Origin: Tuwongella immobilis
Lineage (GTDB): Bacteria; Planctomycetota; Planctomycetia; Gemmatales; Gemmataceae
Length of the DNA stretch: 64,000 nucleotides
Direction of reading: 5' to 3'
Assembly: GCF_901538355.1 (NCBI RefSeq)
Contig: NZ_LR593887.1
Span: 4,068,920-4,132,919, forward strand
The position numbers and the translations under genes are program-made. Under the pieces are notes generated by a model, which saw nothing but the letters and a program-made list of their open reading frames with translations, did no database searches and had not been told where the DNA came from. Shown piece after piece: positions 18,793-26,637 of this stretch. Position 1 is the stretch's first letter, and every line of letters begins with the position of its first letter.

Positions 18793-19189
18793 TCGTTCGT
18801 GTGGATTGAGGTCGGGCGGGGTTTTCCGCGATGCGCATTTGGGTCAGATGCATCACGCGTGACCAGACGATCCGTGCATCTTGACCCGATTCGATGTCAG
18901 TCAGGGCTTGATCGATGGATTCTTGAAGAACACGATCGGAACGCAACCAAGGATCCCGTTTCGCCCACCGATCGATTTGCTCATCAAGCCAAGCGACCAG
19001 TCGAATTTGCTCCGCTCGTGCCTGGGCGATCAATCGTTTTGGCTGTTCACGGACGAGTTTCAGACAATCCGCAGGCAAGCGCCCCTCGATCCGAATTCTC
19101 CTGCCTGCACGCAAACCAATACGAGCGCCCGCGCATCGGACCAGACGCAAGAGGTCAATCGCGGGCTGCGATTCCAGTGCAGCGTTCAT
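18779..19189 (-). CDS. Hypothetical protein with TubC-docking-like N-terminus
   Basis: The 136-residue protein lies between the primase and methyltransferase genes. Its ATG overlaps the primase stop (ATGA) and its end overlaps the methyltransferase start by 14 bp, so it is part of one operon. Residues 11-50 (LLRLVRCAGARIGLRAGRRIRIEG and onward) resemble the small TubC N-terminal-like fold found in planctomycete and phage replication gene neighbourhoods. That match is weak and from memory. The C-terminal half is helical and Arg/Trp-rich. No catalytic motif is visible. Confidence 0.6.
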   Translation of the reverse strand: MNAALESQPAIDLLRLVRCAGARIGLRAGRRIRIEGRLPADCLKLVREQPKRLIAQARAEQIRLVAWLDEQIDRWAKRDPWLRSDRVLQESIDQALTDIESGQDARIVWSRVMHLTQMRIAENPARPQSTRTIGAT

Positions 19190-22185
19190 GGTGTTCCCTC
19201 CGGAAAGAGCTGTCCTTGGTCATCGATTTCGACAATCGTAAGTTCACCCGTGTGGCTCGCGCAATCATTCGATGGTGAATCATCCAGGGGCAACGAGGGT
19301 GGTTCCAAGCCAGGCCATTTGACGTGCAAGACGTTGCGACGTTGACCGACGAGCGTTCGTCGCATCACGTTTTTGTTTCGGGCTGCGTCGCGTGAGAGCA
19401 GCATTCCGCGTTCTTTGAGTCGGCGAATCAGCGTCTTCAGTGTGATCTCGAAGCACTCGCCTTGGTCGCGCGCCATTCGATGCACGACCGAATAGCTGGC
19501 ATCGGGTTCGAGATAGAGTTGGCCTTCATCCAGCCAGCCGACCAGGGTTCCGTGCGAGCGATATCGAACGACGACCCCCTCATCGCCCGCAAAATAGTTT
19601 TCTTGCTGCCAGCCCCAGGCCAGCGGCGATTCGGGGGGGCCACCATCGCCTGCGGCGACAAATCCAGAACCACCGGCGATGGCCGCCCGCAATAATCGCA
19701 TGAATCCGGTGGCGGGATCAGCACTTTCCGTTTCTTCGAGTTGCGCAGTGCCAGTCTCGTTCCAGGCCGTGCGCGCTCGCAGGTTCAATGCGTCCCTGTC
19801 GGATTCCGAAATGGCATCAATGAACTGCGCATAATCGAGAAACCACTTCAGCCCGAGGGCGAGTTGAGCGAGATTGCTCGGTGTCCGAGCATGCATCGAT
19901 TGACGCATCTGCTCGCTTCGCAGCGACGCCAATTCGAGCGGTAATCGTTGAATCAGATCGTCGTATTGCGGAGCGAGCCAAGCCAGAAACCCCGCCATCG
20001 ATTGGGCGTATTGGCCCGAGAGAGCTTCCTGCTGGGCTTGATCGAGTCGAGCGTTCGTTTGCGGTGGTCGCGGTCCCAAGTCGCCAGGCTCGACATGCAA
20101 GATCACCAGGCGAGCTTGCAACGAATGCCCGCGCGGGACATCCTCGCCTGTCGAGAAGATCAAACCGCGTGGTGCTTTGCTGCATTGCAGGGTCGAATCG
20201 GCATTCATGCGCTGACGAGCCGAATGGTTGCCTTGAGCGCGAAATACGCGGTCGGCCTTGGAATGCCAACGCTGAAGATCCGCCATCGATCCTTGGGGTT
20301 TGAAATCGTCGATCACCAGAATCGTGTCCTTGAGTGTGAACGCGGTCGCTTCGAGGGCATTGTCCGTTGAGGTCCAGCTTGCGGGTAATGCTCGACTGGT
20401 CATGCTTGAACCAAAGTGCTGAACCGCCAGCGCAGCGACTTCGCTTTTGAAGGTACCACTGGGGCCAACCAGGTGTAGCGAACAATCGACATTGCCCAAA
20501 ACGGCGCGATAGACCGCAGCCAGGATCGGGAACATCAATCGATCCGGGCCAAGTTCCAAGAGGCGGAGGCTTGCATGCACTGCTTCACGCTGGCTTTGAG
20601 GAGAGTTGCTGCTCACCGGCAGCGAATAGCCTTGAAGATTTTCCGGAAGTTCGACGGCGACATCGGCTCGCGCTTCGCTTGTACCGATCGCCCCAGCCGC
20701 GTGAAGATAAACCCAAGACTGATTGACTTTTCGCCATCCGGTATGGGTATAGACCGTGCGAGCTCGGATATTGACGGAAAGCGTTTGAATTGCCGCTCGG
20801 AGATGATCGCGGGTCGATTGCCCCGCATTGACGATCGCCCGCATTCCCCAGCGATCGATGATCCAATTCATCGAGGAGAAATCCCGATGTTCGACGACGA
20901 TGGAGGGCAAGTAATCACCATTCGCGAGTTGACCCTCCAACCGTAACGCTCGTGTGGTGCTGATGCCATCGTCACGTTCGACCTCTTCCGTGATTTGCGC
21001 TGTGAAATTGCACAGAGGTTCTCGGATCGGTCCTTCACGCGACGGTCTCCAGCGTTTCAGCCGAGATTCGTGAACTTCGTATTCCTGTTTCTGGGAACTG
21101 GTCGACGTGGATTCCATCACTGGCTGGGGAATCAACTCTGCTGCCTGGGCGAGTGCGGCATCACGGGCCTCACCCGTCAAGATGGTGGCTGCACCGCCGT
21201 TTGCGAGGAGGTCATCGAGCCCTTTGTGCTCTGAATCCTGCCATCGCTCCAATTCCCAAACCAGTCCCGCTTGTTCGATCGCTGCGACGCAATTCACCAA
21301 AGCCTTCGCTACCGCCGGATTCGTCCACGCATCGGCATCAAAGGCGAGTCTTATCGTGTTAGCACACCGTTCCGATGCCGCTCGTAAAGCGTTCTTCCAG
21401 GATGAGACACCCGGCATTGAAATCGTTGGCACCTTACTCAATGCCAGAATCACATCCGCCTTAAGTTCGCCCTCGGTGATCCGGATCAGGGGCGTTTCCT
21501 TCGGCGTTCCCAAGGGATGATGAACGGGCGACCCCGGTCCCGGACCACCGGCGTGCAAGGAAGAAAGATATCGATAACGTGATTCGCCGCTGTGAACACA
21601 ATCGAGCCGAATCTTCAACGCGATGATTTGTCCATGAGCGTCTCGGACGGGAATCAACAGGCCCGCTGATCCGGTCAGTTCAATCGGGATACCGTTCTGA
21701 GGTTTGCGAGCACAAATAAAGCCTGGGATTCTCAGCAATTCCTCCCCATGCTTGGAATGCAGTTGAGCTGTAACCGCATTCAGATCCCCTTGAGGGAATG
21801 ATCGATAACCGTTCGCATCGATCGTCGCGTCCGACAAGCCACGCTGGTGAAGGGCGGCCCGGTGCGAATTGGATAACGCGAGTTCGGCCAGGAGTTCGGT
21901 ATAAATGGCGTGCAAGCGATCGCTCGACGCCAGCGGAAGCGAAGGACGTTTCGGCATGACTTTTCTCCGACGAGGCAAGGCAGGCTCAGTGAGCCGATGG
22001 ATGTAGCACTCGATCCCGAGCGCATTCGTGAAGCAATGCTGTGCACCATCCGCCGTTCGAGTGCATTCCACAGCCGATCCATCCTCTGCCACGCGACAGA
22101 GTTTTGTACGCTGACAAATGGGACAGGGGCGTCCGGGCCCACATCGCAGCCAAACCGCCGAACTCGAAGTCATGGGCCATGTCAT
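19186..22185 (-). CDS. Element-encoded primase-helicase (DUF3854 toprim-like plus DUF927-type ATPase)
   Basis: The start is the ATG at 22185 with GGGAGG eight bases upstream, giving 999 residues. The N-terminus has a Cys-rich zinc ribbon (CGPGRPCPIC). A toprim-like region with TEGELKAD at about residue 236 matches the DUF3854 primase-associated domain. A DUF927-like ATPase follows, with Walker A GPSGTFKS at about residue 574 and Walker B ILVIDDF at about residue 622. This arrangement is typical of replication proteins of phage satellites and integrative elements, and suggests autonomous replication after excision. The repeats at 22243-22322 sit just upstream and could be its origin or operator. 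Confidence 0.85.
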   Translation of the reverse strand: MTWPMTSSSAVWLRCGPGRPCPICQRTKLCRVAEDGSAVECTRTADGAQHCFTNALGIECYIHRLTEPALPRRRKVMPKRPSLPLASSDRLHAIYTELLAELALSNSHRAALHQRGLSDATIDANGYRSFPQGDLNAVTAQLHSKHGEELLRIPGFICARKPQNGIPIELTGSAGLLIPVRDAHGQIIALKIRLDCVHSGESRYRYLSSLHAGGPGPGSPVHHPLGTPKETPLIRITEGELKADVILALSKVPTISMPGVSSWKNALRAASERCANTIRLAFDADAWTNPAVAKALVNCVAAIEQAGLVWELERWQDSEHKGLDDLLANGGAATILTGEARDAALAQAAELIPQPVMESTSTSSQKQEYEVHESRLKRWRPSREGPIREPLCNFTAQITEEVERDDGISTTRALRLEGQLANGDYLPSIVVEHRDFSSMNWIIDRWGMRAIVNAGQSTRDHLRAAIQTLSVNIRARTVYTHTGWRKVNQSWVYLHAAGAIGTSEARADVAVELPENLQGYSLPVSSNSPQSQREAVHASLRLLELGPDRLMFPILAAVYRAVLGNVDCSLHLVGPSGTFKSEVAALAVQHFGSSMTSRALPASWTSTDNALEATAFTLKDTILVIDDFKPQGSMADLQRWHSKADRVFRAQGNHSARQRMNADSTLQCSKAPRGLIFSTGEDVPRGHSLQARLVILHVEPGDLGPRPPQTNARLDQAQQEALSGQYAQSMAGFLAWLAPQYDDLIQRLPLELASLRSEQMRQSMHARTPSNLAQLALGLKWFLDYAQFIDAISESDRDALNLRARTAWNETGTAQLEETESADPATGFMRLLRAAIAGGSGFVAAGDGGPPESPLAWGWQQENYFAGDEGVVVRYRSHGTLVGWLDEGQLYLEPDASYSVVHRMARDQGECFEITLKTLIRRLKERGMLLSRDAARNKNVMRRTLVGQRRNVLHVKWPGLEPPSLPLDDSPSNDCASHTGELTIVEIDDQGQLFPEGTP

Positions 22186-22242
22186 CGATTCCGCCTCCCA
22201 AAACAGGATTGGGCACGAAAATGGGTCCGAAAAAGGGGCAAG

Positions 22243-22322
22243 TGGGCCGATACAAAACACGATCGGCCCACCAAAAACGCTCGATTTCCAGGTGAAAACA
22301 CATAATTGGGCCGATTGGGCCT
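22243..22322. promoter_or_regulatory. TGGGCCGAT repeats upstream of the primase gene (operator or origin candidate)
   Basis: GTGGGCCGAT at 22243-22252 and its exact inverse ATCGGCCCAC at 22263-22272 form a 10-bp inverted repeat with a 10-base spacer. A third overlapping direct pair, TTGGGCCGATTGGGCC, is at 22307-22322. All lie 58-137 bp upstream of the primase start. The arrangement fits iterons or a repressor operator. The same AATTGGGCCGA 11-mer occurs once near the other side of the element, at 16291. Confidence 0.55.
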
Positions 22323-22352
22323 GTTATTTGACATGGAGAGACGGCCCCGACA

Positions 22353-22745
22353 TTACGACGTTGAGCGGGATTGCGGTGTCTGGTGACCATGGGATGGGAT
22401 ATTGAGAAGTGAATCGAGCTTTTGGCGAGCGAGCTGTTTCTCGCGTTCTCGTTGCGATGGTGTGGGCATCGCAGCGACGATTGGCTGCAAGGGGGCGATG
22501 GGCTGTTGAGCGGCGATAAAGCGATGATAGGCGGCCAGTGAACTCGTGAGCTTGCCGCATTCACGCAGCGATTCCAGCCGAATTCGCTGCCCCGTTGCAA
22601 GCCGAATCCCTTTCGAACACCAGCGTCGCAGGGTTTCGATGTGAGTCCGTTTCCCTGGACGCTGACTGGGAATTTGCCGGGCCAATTCAGCCAAGGTCAG
22701 ACGGGGTTCTTGAAGCAGGGGCAAGGAGTCAACAAGCTGAGGCAT
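22353..22745 (-). CDS. DUF1580-like small DNA-binding protein
   Basis: The start is the ATG at 22745, with GGAG eight bases upstream, giving 130 residues. The segment LTLAELARQIPSQRPGKRTH through IRLESLRECGKLTSSLAAYHRF follows the DUF1580 pattern found almost only in planctomycetes. That pattern is a winged-helix or excisionase-like fold with an RxGKxxxxxTLxRW core. In integrative elements such proteins often act as excisionase or regulator. Here it sits between the primase and a hypothetical gene, with the 22-bp tandem repeats upstream. The C-terminal tail is basic and probably disordered. Confidence 0.7.
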   Translation of the reverse strand: MPQLVDSLPLLQEPRLTLAELARQIPSQRPGKRTHIETLRRWCSKGIRLATGQRIRLESLRECGKLTSSLAAYHRFIAAQQPIAPLQPIVAAMPTPSQREREKQLARQKLDSLLNIPSHGHQTPQSRSTS

Positions 22746-22817
22746 GGGACAATCTCCAACGGCATGTGTCAGTGTCATGCCATCATTCTGTCCCTTACAA
22801 GCATAAACCTCAATAAT

Positions 22818-22870
22818 CGCTTGCGCAAAGCTCGATGAACGCTTGCGCAATGCTTCATGAACGCTTCGCG
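22818..22870. repeat. 22-bp tandem repeats upstream of the DUF1580-like gene
   Basis: Units at 22818-22839 and 22840-22861 share CGCTTGCGCAA and GATGAA/CATGAA with an exact 22-bp period; a degenerate third unit begins at 22862 (CGCTTCGCG). Each carries the palindromic core TTGCGCAA. Two helical turns of spacing suits cooperative protein binding. The repeats overlap the 3' end of the adjoining hypothetical gene. Confidence 0.7.
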
Positions 22871-23835
22871 TTAGGTTCGATTGTCTCCCATCGAATCGCA
22901 CCATCGAGCGTGAGTGATAATTGAAACGAGTTATTCTGGCGAAGGTACTTATTCATATTGTAGATGGTGGCATTCAAAGTAGCGGAGGAATCGAAGATCT
23001 GGGGAATGGGAATGCTGGCAGGCCAACCCTCGCGTTGAAATGCATCGAGAATTGCCCATTGATTGGGGGCGGATTGTCTCGTGTATTGTTTGATGACTTG
23101 TCCTCGGAATTCAAGACGGCAACCTTCCCACTTCGGAATCTCCGGCAACGGAGGAACCACGGCAGGGGTGATGATCGCGGCTTCCGAGTGGGATGGGGGC
23201 TCGTAAATGAATTTACCTTCCTGAGCCAGATGAAACATCCGCACAATGGCTCCAACTTTAAAGCCACAAGAACGGACGAGGGCTCCATAACGCTGTTGTT
23301 GCCACGCTTCTGTGGCCTCGGCGGGCGTCAACAGTCCGGGACCACCCAGATTATTCAATCGAATGGCATGATGAAAATACGGATGAGGTAGAAAGTTGTC
23401 CCCATAGTTCAATTTCATCCAGTGCATGAGATCAAATCGTTGCCCAATCGGAATCTCCGTTGGCAAGGGATCGGTCTGGATCGCTTGAGCCCGATTGACC
23501 AGTGCCGGGAAACCAAATTCAGGTCTTCGCATCCCCCAATGCAGCCACATCGTGTTGGGATGTTCGGCTACGAATCGCCAAAAGTTACTGAGGATGATGC
23601 GTTCAAACGGAATGAAGTCTCCCGCGTGGTCCCGAATGTTGAGTCCTTGGCGATCGATCTCGAGAGGCACGGAGAAATAGGTTTGCTCTCCGGTCAGGAC
23701 GCTTTCGACCGCGATGGTGTTTATCTCTGGAGTGGTTCCGTTTTCAAGATCCGCCAAGCCTTGTGAAAGGTGGATCACAAATAGTGCATCAGTAACTTCG
23801 GGAAGTGGTGGGACGAGTTTACGCATGTTGCACAT
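22855..23835 (-). CDS. Hypothetical protein of the integrative element
   Basis: The 326-residue soluble protein has no signal peptide. It contains W/H-rich segments (MWLHWGMRRPEFGFP, LMHWMKLNYGDNFLPHPYFHHA), suggesting a compact enzyme or binding domain, and a C-terminal winged-helix-like part (QWAILDAFQREGWPAS, ATIYNMNKYLRQNNS). That C-terminus resembles the small helix-turn-helix used by planctomycete element proteins to sense sequence. I do not recognise the family. The ATG at 23835 and a second at 23826 are both possible starts. Its end runs into the 22-bp repeats. A candidate promoter lies at 23870-23900. Confidence 0.65.
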   Translation of the reverse strand: MCNMRKLVPPLPEVTDALFVIHLSQGLADLENGTTPEINTIAVESVLTGEQTYFSVPLEIDRQGLNIRDHAGDFIPFERIILSNFWRFVAEHPNTMWLHWGMRRPEFGFPALVNRAQAIQTDPLPTEIPIGQRFDLMHWMKLNYGDNFLPHPYFHHAIRLNNLGGPGLLTPAEATEAWQQQRYGALVRSCGFKVGAIVRMFHLAQEGKFIYEPPSHSEAAIITPAVVPPLPEIPKWEGCRLEFRGQVIKQYTRQSAPNQWAILDAFQREGWPASIPIPQIFDSSATLNATIYNMNKYLRQNNSFQLSLTLDGAIRWETIEPNAKRS

Positions 23836-23869
23836 CGGGTGACTGACATTGGGTCATGGACAAGATATG

Positions 23870-23900
23870 ATTATGTGTACGGGAGTATACAATCTGTCAA
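23870..23900 (-). promoter_or_regulatory. Candidate sigma-70-type promoter
   Basis: On the minus strand a consensus TTGACA (23895-23900) is followed after 19 bases by CATAAT (23870-23875), 34 bp upstream of the hypothetical gene start. The spacing is slightly long and no other evidence is available. Confidence 0.35.
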
Positions 23901-23943
23901 TGTCCGTTGTACTGGGTCGATAAAGATTGGTGGAAATGCAATA

Positions 23944-23978
23944 GCCCCTCGCCGCAACACATGGATGCGACAAGGGGC
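23944..23978 (-). terminator. Hairpin terminator downstream of the integrase
   Basis: The minus-strand transcript forms a 12-bp stem (GCCCCTTGTCGC with GCGGCGAGGGGC, two G-U pairs) and an 11-base loop, 22 bases after the integrase stop. The following bases (TATTGCATTT) are only partly U-rich, so termination efficiency is uncertain. Confidence 0.5.
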
Positions 23979-24000
23979 GATCGATTAGCATGGTCTGAAT

Positions 24001-25200
24001 TTATTCGGATCGGACGGTCAAGGCTCGTTTGGCGAGATCGAGGTCGAGTTTCCCGTAGAGTTGGGTCGTTTCGATGCTCTTTTGACCCAACGCGGCGCGG
24101 GCTGCTTCACTTCCATGCTTGCGCTCCAGAGTCATCTTTGCACCATGCCGCAGGCCGTATGCTTCCATGTGGATCCCCGCCAGCTTGCATGCTCGATTCA
24201 CCGCTTGTGAGATCGCCAATCGGGTATAGCAACGATTCGGTATGGGTTTGGCTCGATTCTTCGCACGTTGAGCCAGTTGCTTGGGGGTCGGCTTGGACTT
24301 ACGAAGGCGGGAATTCTCCTCTTCCTTCTGACGTCGGACGCGGGTGGGATTAAACACATATTCGTCATCGGTCAATCCGACCATCCAGGGGGATAATCGC
24401 TGGATCGCCATCGCATTCAGTACGATTGTTCGTTCTTGCCCTCGCCAGTGGTTCTTATGCTGCGAGGGACGAAAGATCCAGCAGTGTGGGTCAGTTCGAT
24501 CAAGATCACGCGGACGCATCACGCGGATCTCGCCCGGTCTGGCCGCACTGAGCATTTGAATCCGAAGTAGATCCGCCACCATCGGTGGCAAATGCGGAGT
24601 AATTGCTTCAAGATCTGCTTCAAATGCTGGCTCTCGAGGTTTTGACTCTTTCACGCCTCGGGTGCCAGGTGGGAGTTCACTGACAGCACGAAGTGCTTCA
24701 TAGATCCCGCCTGGAATGAGTTCTTCCTCGGTAGCCCATTTGAAGATCTTTTTGACTCGAGTAGTTTGGCGGTTGACTCGCTTGCGACACCAACCTCGCT
24801 CAACCATCACTTGTCGAATTGCTTTGAGTCGCTTCGGGCCGAAATCAGCGACGGCGAGATCTGGGATTTGCTCGCGGAGTAAAACGATCAATCCACGGTA
24901 GACCGCAAGTTCACCGCTGTCGGCATACCGCACTTGAATGTACTCAAGGAATGCCAAAAGGATTTCTGCCACCGTTCGATCTTGGAGAGCCTCGGATCCC
25001 CGCTCATGGGGCCAAATGCCACCACATCGCTGAAGTGTCGCCAGTACCTTCTGATAGCTTTGCTGAGAAGCGGGAGAGCCAAATGCACCAAGAGAAAGGT
25101 CTCGTCGGTTTCCATTGGCATCTCTCACCCTCACACGAGCGGTATTGGTGGGAAGATGATGTTCGTACTTAGGTGGTTGATTATTACGCGGTCTGGACAT
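24001..25200 (-). CDS. Tyrosine recombinase (phage-type integrase)
   Basis: The 399-residue protein has a SAM-like core-binding N-terminal half and a catalytic C-terminal half. Visible catalytic residues are Arg in SAARPGEIR (about 221), Arg-His in YGLRHGAK (about 348-350) and the nucleophile Tyr in TTQLYGKL (about 381). The usual LGH box reads LGQ, a common variant. The gene sits 114 bp from the 3' end of tRNA-Gly, the classic position for an integrase that recombines at that tRNA. It defines the right end of the element carrying the primase and methyltransferase genes. The C-terminus is only about 18 residues beyond the Tyr, as in compact integrases. Confidence 0.9.
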   Translation of the reverse strand: MSRPRNNQPPKYEHHLPTNTARVRVRDANGNRRDLSLGAFGSPASQQSYQKVLATLQRCGGIWPHERGSEALQDRTVAEILLAFLEYIQVRYADSGELAVYRGLIVLLREQIPDLAVADFGPKRLKAIRQVMVERGWCRKRVNRQTTRVKKIFKWATEEELIPGGIYEALRAVSELPPGTRGVKESKPREPAFEADLEAITPHLPPMVADLLRIQMLSAARPGEIRVMRPRDLDRTDPHCWIFRPSQHKNHWRGQERTIVLNAMAIQRLSPWMVGLTDDEYVFNPTRVRRQKEEENSRLRKSKPTPKQLAQRAKNRAKPIPNRCYTRLAISQAVNRACKLAGIHMEAYGLRHGAKMTLERKHGSEAARAALGQKSIETTQLYGKLDLDLAKRALTVRSE

Positions 25201-25227
25201 AAGGAGTGGGCCTCCGGGTTATGGGGT

Positions 25228-25277
25228 ATTACCCCGAATTACCCCAGAATCGGTGCCGCACTCCCGACCATCGGGAG
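25228..25277. repeat. Short repeats between integrase and tRNA-Gly (possible arm-type or terminator sites)
   Basis: ATTACCCC occurs twice in direct orientation at 25228-25235 and 25238-25245. CTCCCGA and TCGGGAG form a perfect 7-bp inverted repeat with a 3-base spacer at 25261-25277. The direct pair could bind integrase arms. The hairpin could end the tRNA transcript, although no T-run follows it. Confidence 0.4.
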
Positions 25278-25314
25278 GAATCGCAAGTTGCGTTCAGCAA
25301 AGGACTTAGAACAG

Positions 25315-25386
25315 AGCGGGCGATGGGATTCGAACCCACGACGTCCAGCTTGGGAAGCTAGCATTCTACCACTGAATTACGCCCGC
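25315..25386 (-). tRNA. tRNA-Gly (anticodon CCC)
   Basis: The minus strand folds as a complete cloverleaf. The acceptor is GCGGGCG/CGCCCGC and the D-arm is ATTC...GAAT. The anticodon stem CTAGC/GCTGG carries the loop TTCCCAA, giving anticodon CCC. The T-arm is GTGGG-TTCGAAT-CCCAT and the discriminator is T. CCA is not encoded. The 3' end faces the integrase gene, consistent with use as an attachment site. Confidence 0.95.
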
Positions 25387-25562
25387 AATTTCAATTATCA
25401 TAATCGTTAGTCGCGGTTCGGGGAAGATCGGTTTTTGCGAAATCGTGGTGAAAATGTCGTGGGATCGAATCGGAACCCTTGTCGTTTGGCCAGAATTGTC
25501 GGATTGATGACCTTGCTGCCAGTGCGGTTTCGGGAGAAAATCTTTCCAAAAGGGGAGAGTCG

Positions 25563-26600
25563 ATGCCGAAACGCGGGAAAAATCAGGAGGAAGCGGGTGT
25601 CGGTGCGGGGTCGTGTCGGCGGGTGGTGATTCTGGTGTTGCCGGGGGTGGATCTGCTGGATGTGGCGGGTCCGTCCGAGGCGTTTTTCGTCGTCGATCGG
25701 TCGCCGAATCGCGTTGCCGATCCGCCACGCTATTGCATCGAACTGGTTCGGGTGGGACCGGAACGCGAAGTGGTCACCGCTTGCGGCATCCGCATGATCG
25801 TCGAACAGGAGCTGGATTCGATCCGCGAACCCATTGACACCCTGCTCATTCCGGCTGCCGAAATCGGTTTCTCACTGGCGCCCGATTCGCCCATTTGCGA
25901 CGCCATTCGTCGGGCGATTCCGCGATGCCGACGGGTCGCCTCCATTTGCGCGGGGTCGTTTATCTTGGCGGCGACGGGCATTCTGAATGGACGGCGGGCG
26001 ACGACGCATTGGATGGCGGCACCGGAATTTGCGCGGAAGTATCCGCAGATTCGCGTCGATTCGGATGCGATTTACGTTCAAGACGGCATGTTTTTTAGCT
26101 CGGCGGGCAGTACCGCTGGAATGGATCTTGCTTTAGCCCTCATCGAAGCCGATCATGGAAGAGAGATGGCGTTATTTGTGGCTCGGCAATTGGTCATGTT
26201 CGTGCGACGCCCCGGTGGACAATCGCAATTTAGCGAATTGCTCGCGGACCAAAGTTCGAACCGTCGGCCGCTTTCGGATCTGATTGCCTGGATCGCAAAT
26301 CACCTTCGTAGCCCGCTGACAGTGGAGCAACTCGCGGAACGCTCACATATGAGTGTCCGAAATTTTACTCGCGTGTTTACTCGAGAAATCGGATACACGC
26401 CGGCACGCTATGTGGAACGTCTTCGAGTGGATGCGGCCCGCCGATTGCTGGAAACCGATTCGGATTCCCCCCTGGAGCAGATCGCCTTGGGGTGCGGATT
26501 TGGATCGGCGGATTCGATGCGTCGCTCGTTTCTGCGTGTGCTTCGCACCAGTGCAAGTGATTATCGCAACCGCTTTCGCCACAATCGTTTCAGTCCGTAA
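25563..26600 (+). CDS. GlxA-type transcriptional regulator (DJ-1/PfpI domain plus AraC HTH)
   Basis: The start is the ATG at 25563 with GGGGAGA just upstream, giving 345 residues. Residues about 18-190 form a class I glutamine-amidotransferase-like (DJ-1/PfpI) domain, including the nucleophile-elbow motif SICAGSFILAATGILNGRRATTHW-type sequence with its Cys. Residues about 235-335 are an AraC-family double helix-turn-helix (VEQLAERSHMSVRNFTRVF, LEQIALGCGFGSADSMRRSF). Such regulators respond to small metabolites and usually control neighbouring genes. The following gene, 37 bp downstream on the same strand, encodes a secreted CxxCH protein and may be co-transcribed. Confidence 0.88.
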   Translation: MPKRGKNQEEAGVGAGSCRRVVILVLPGVDLLDVAGPSEAFFVVDRSPNRVADPPRYCIELVRVGPEREVVTACGIRMIVEQELDSIREPIDTLLIPAAEIGFSLAPDSPICDAIRRAIPRCRRVASICAGSFILAATGILNGRRATTHWMAAPEFARKYPQIRVDSDAIYVQDGMFFSSAGSTAGMDLALALIEADHGREMALFVARQLVMFVRRPGGQSQFSELLADQSSNRRPLSDLIAWIANHLRSPLTVEQLAERSHMSVRNFTRVFTREIGYTPARYVERLRVDAARRLLETDSDSPLEQIALGCGFGSADSMRRSFLRVLRTSASDYRNRFRHNRFSP

Positions 26601-26637
26601 GCCTCCCGACTCTCCCCACCGACTTGGAGGTCTACCC

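Noticed and set aside
22818-22870. CRISPR-like array
   Set aside because: The units are adjacent with no spacers and only two or three copies, so it is a plain tandem repeat.
25315-25386. tRNA-Gly with anticodon TCC
   Set aside because: Counting the seven-base loop TTCCCAA puts CCC, not TCC, at positions 34-36.
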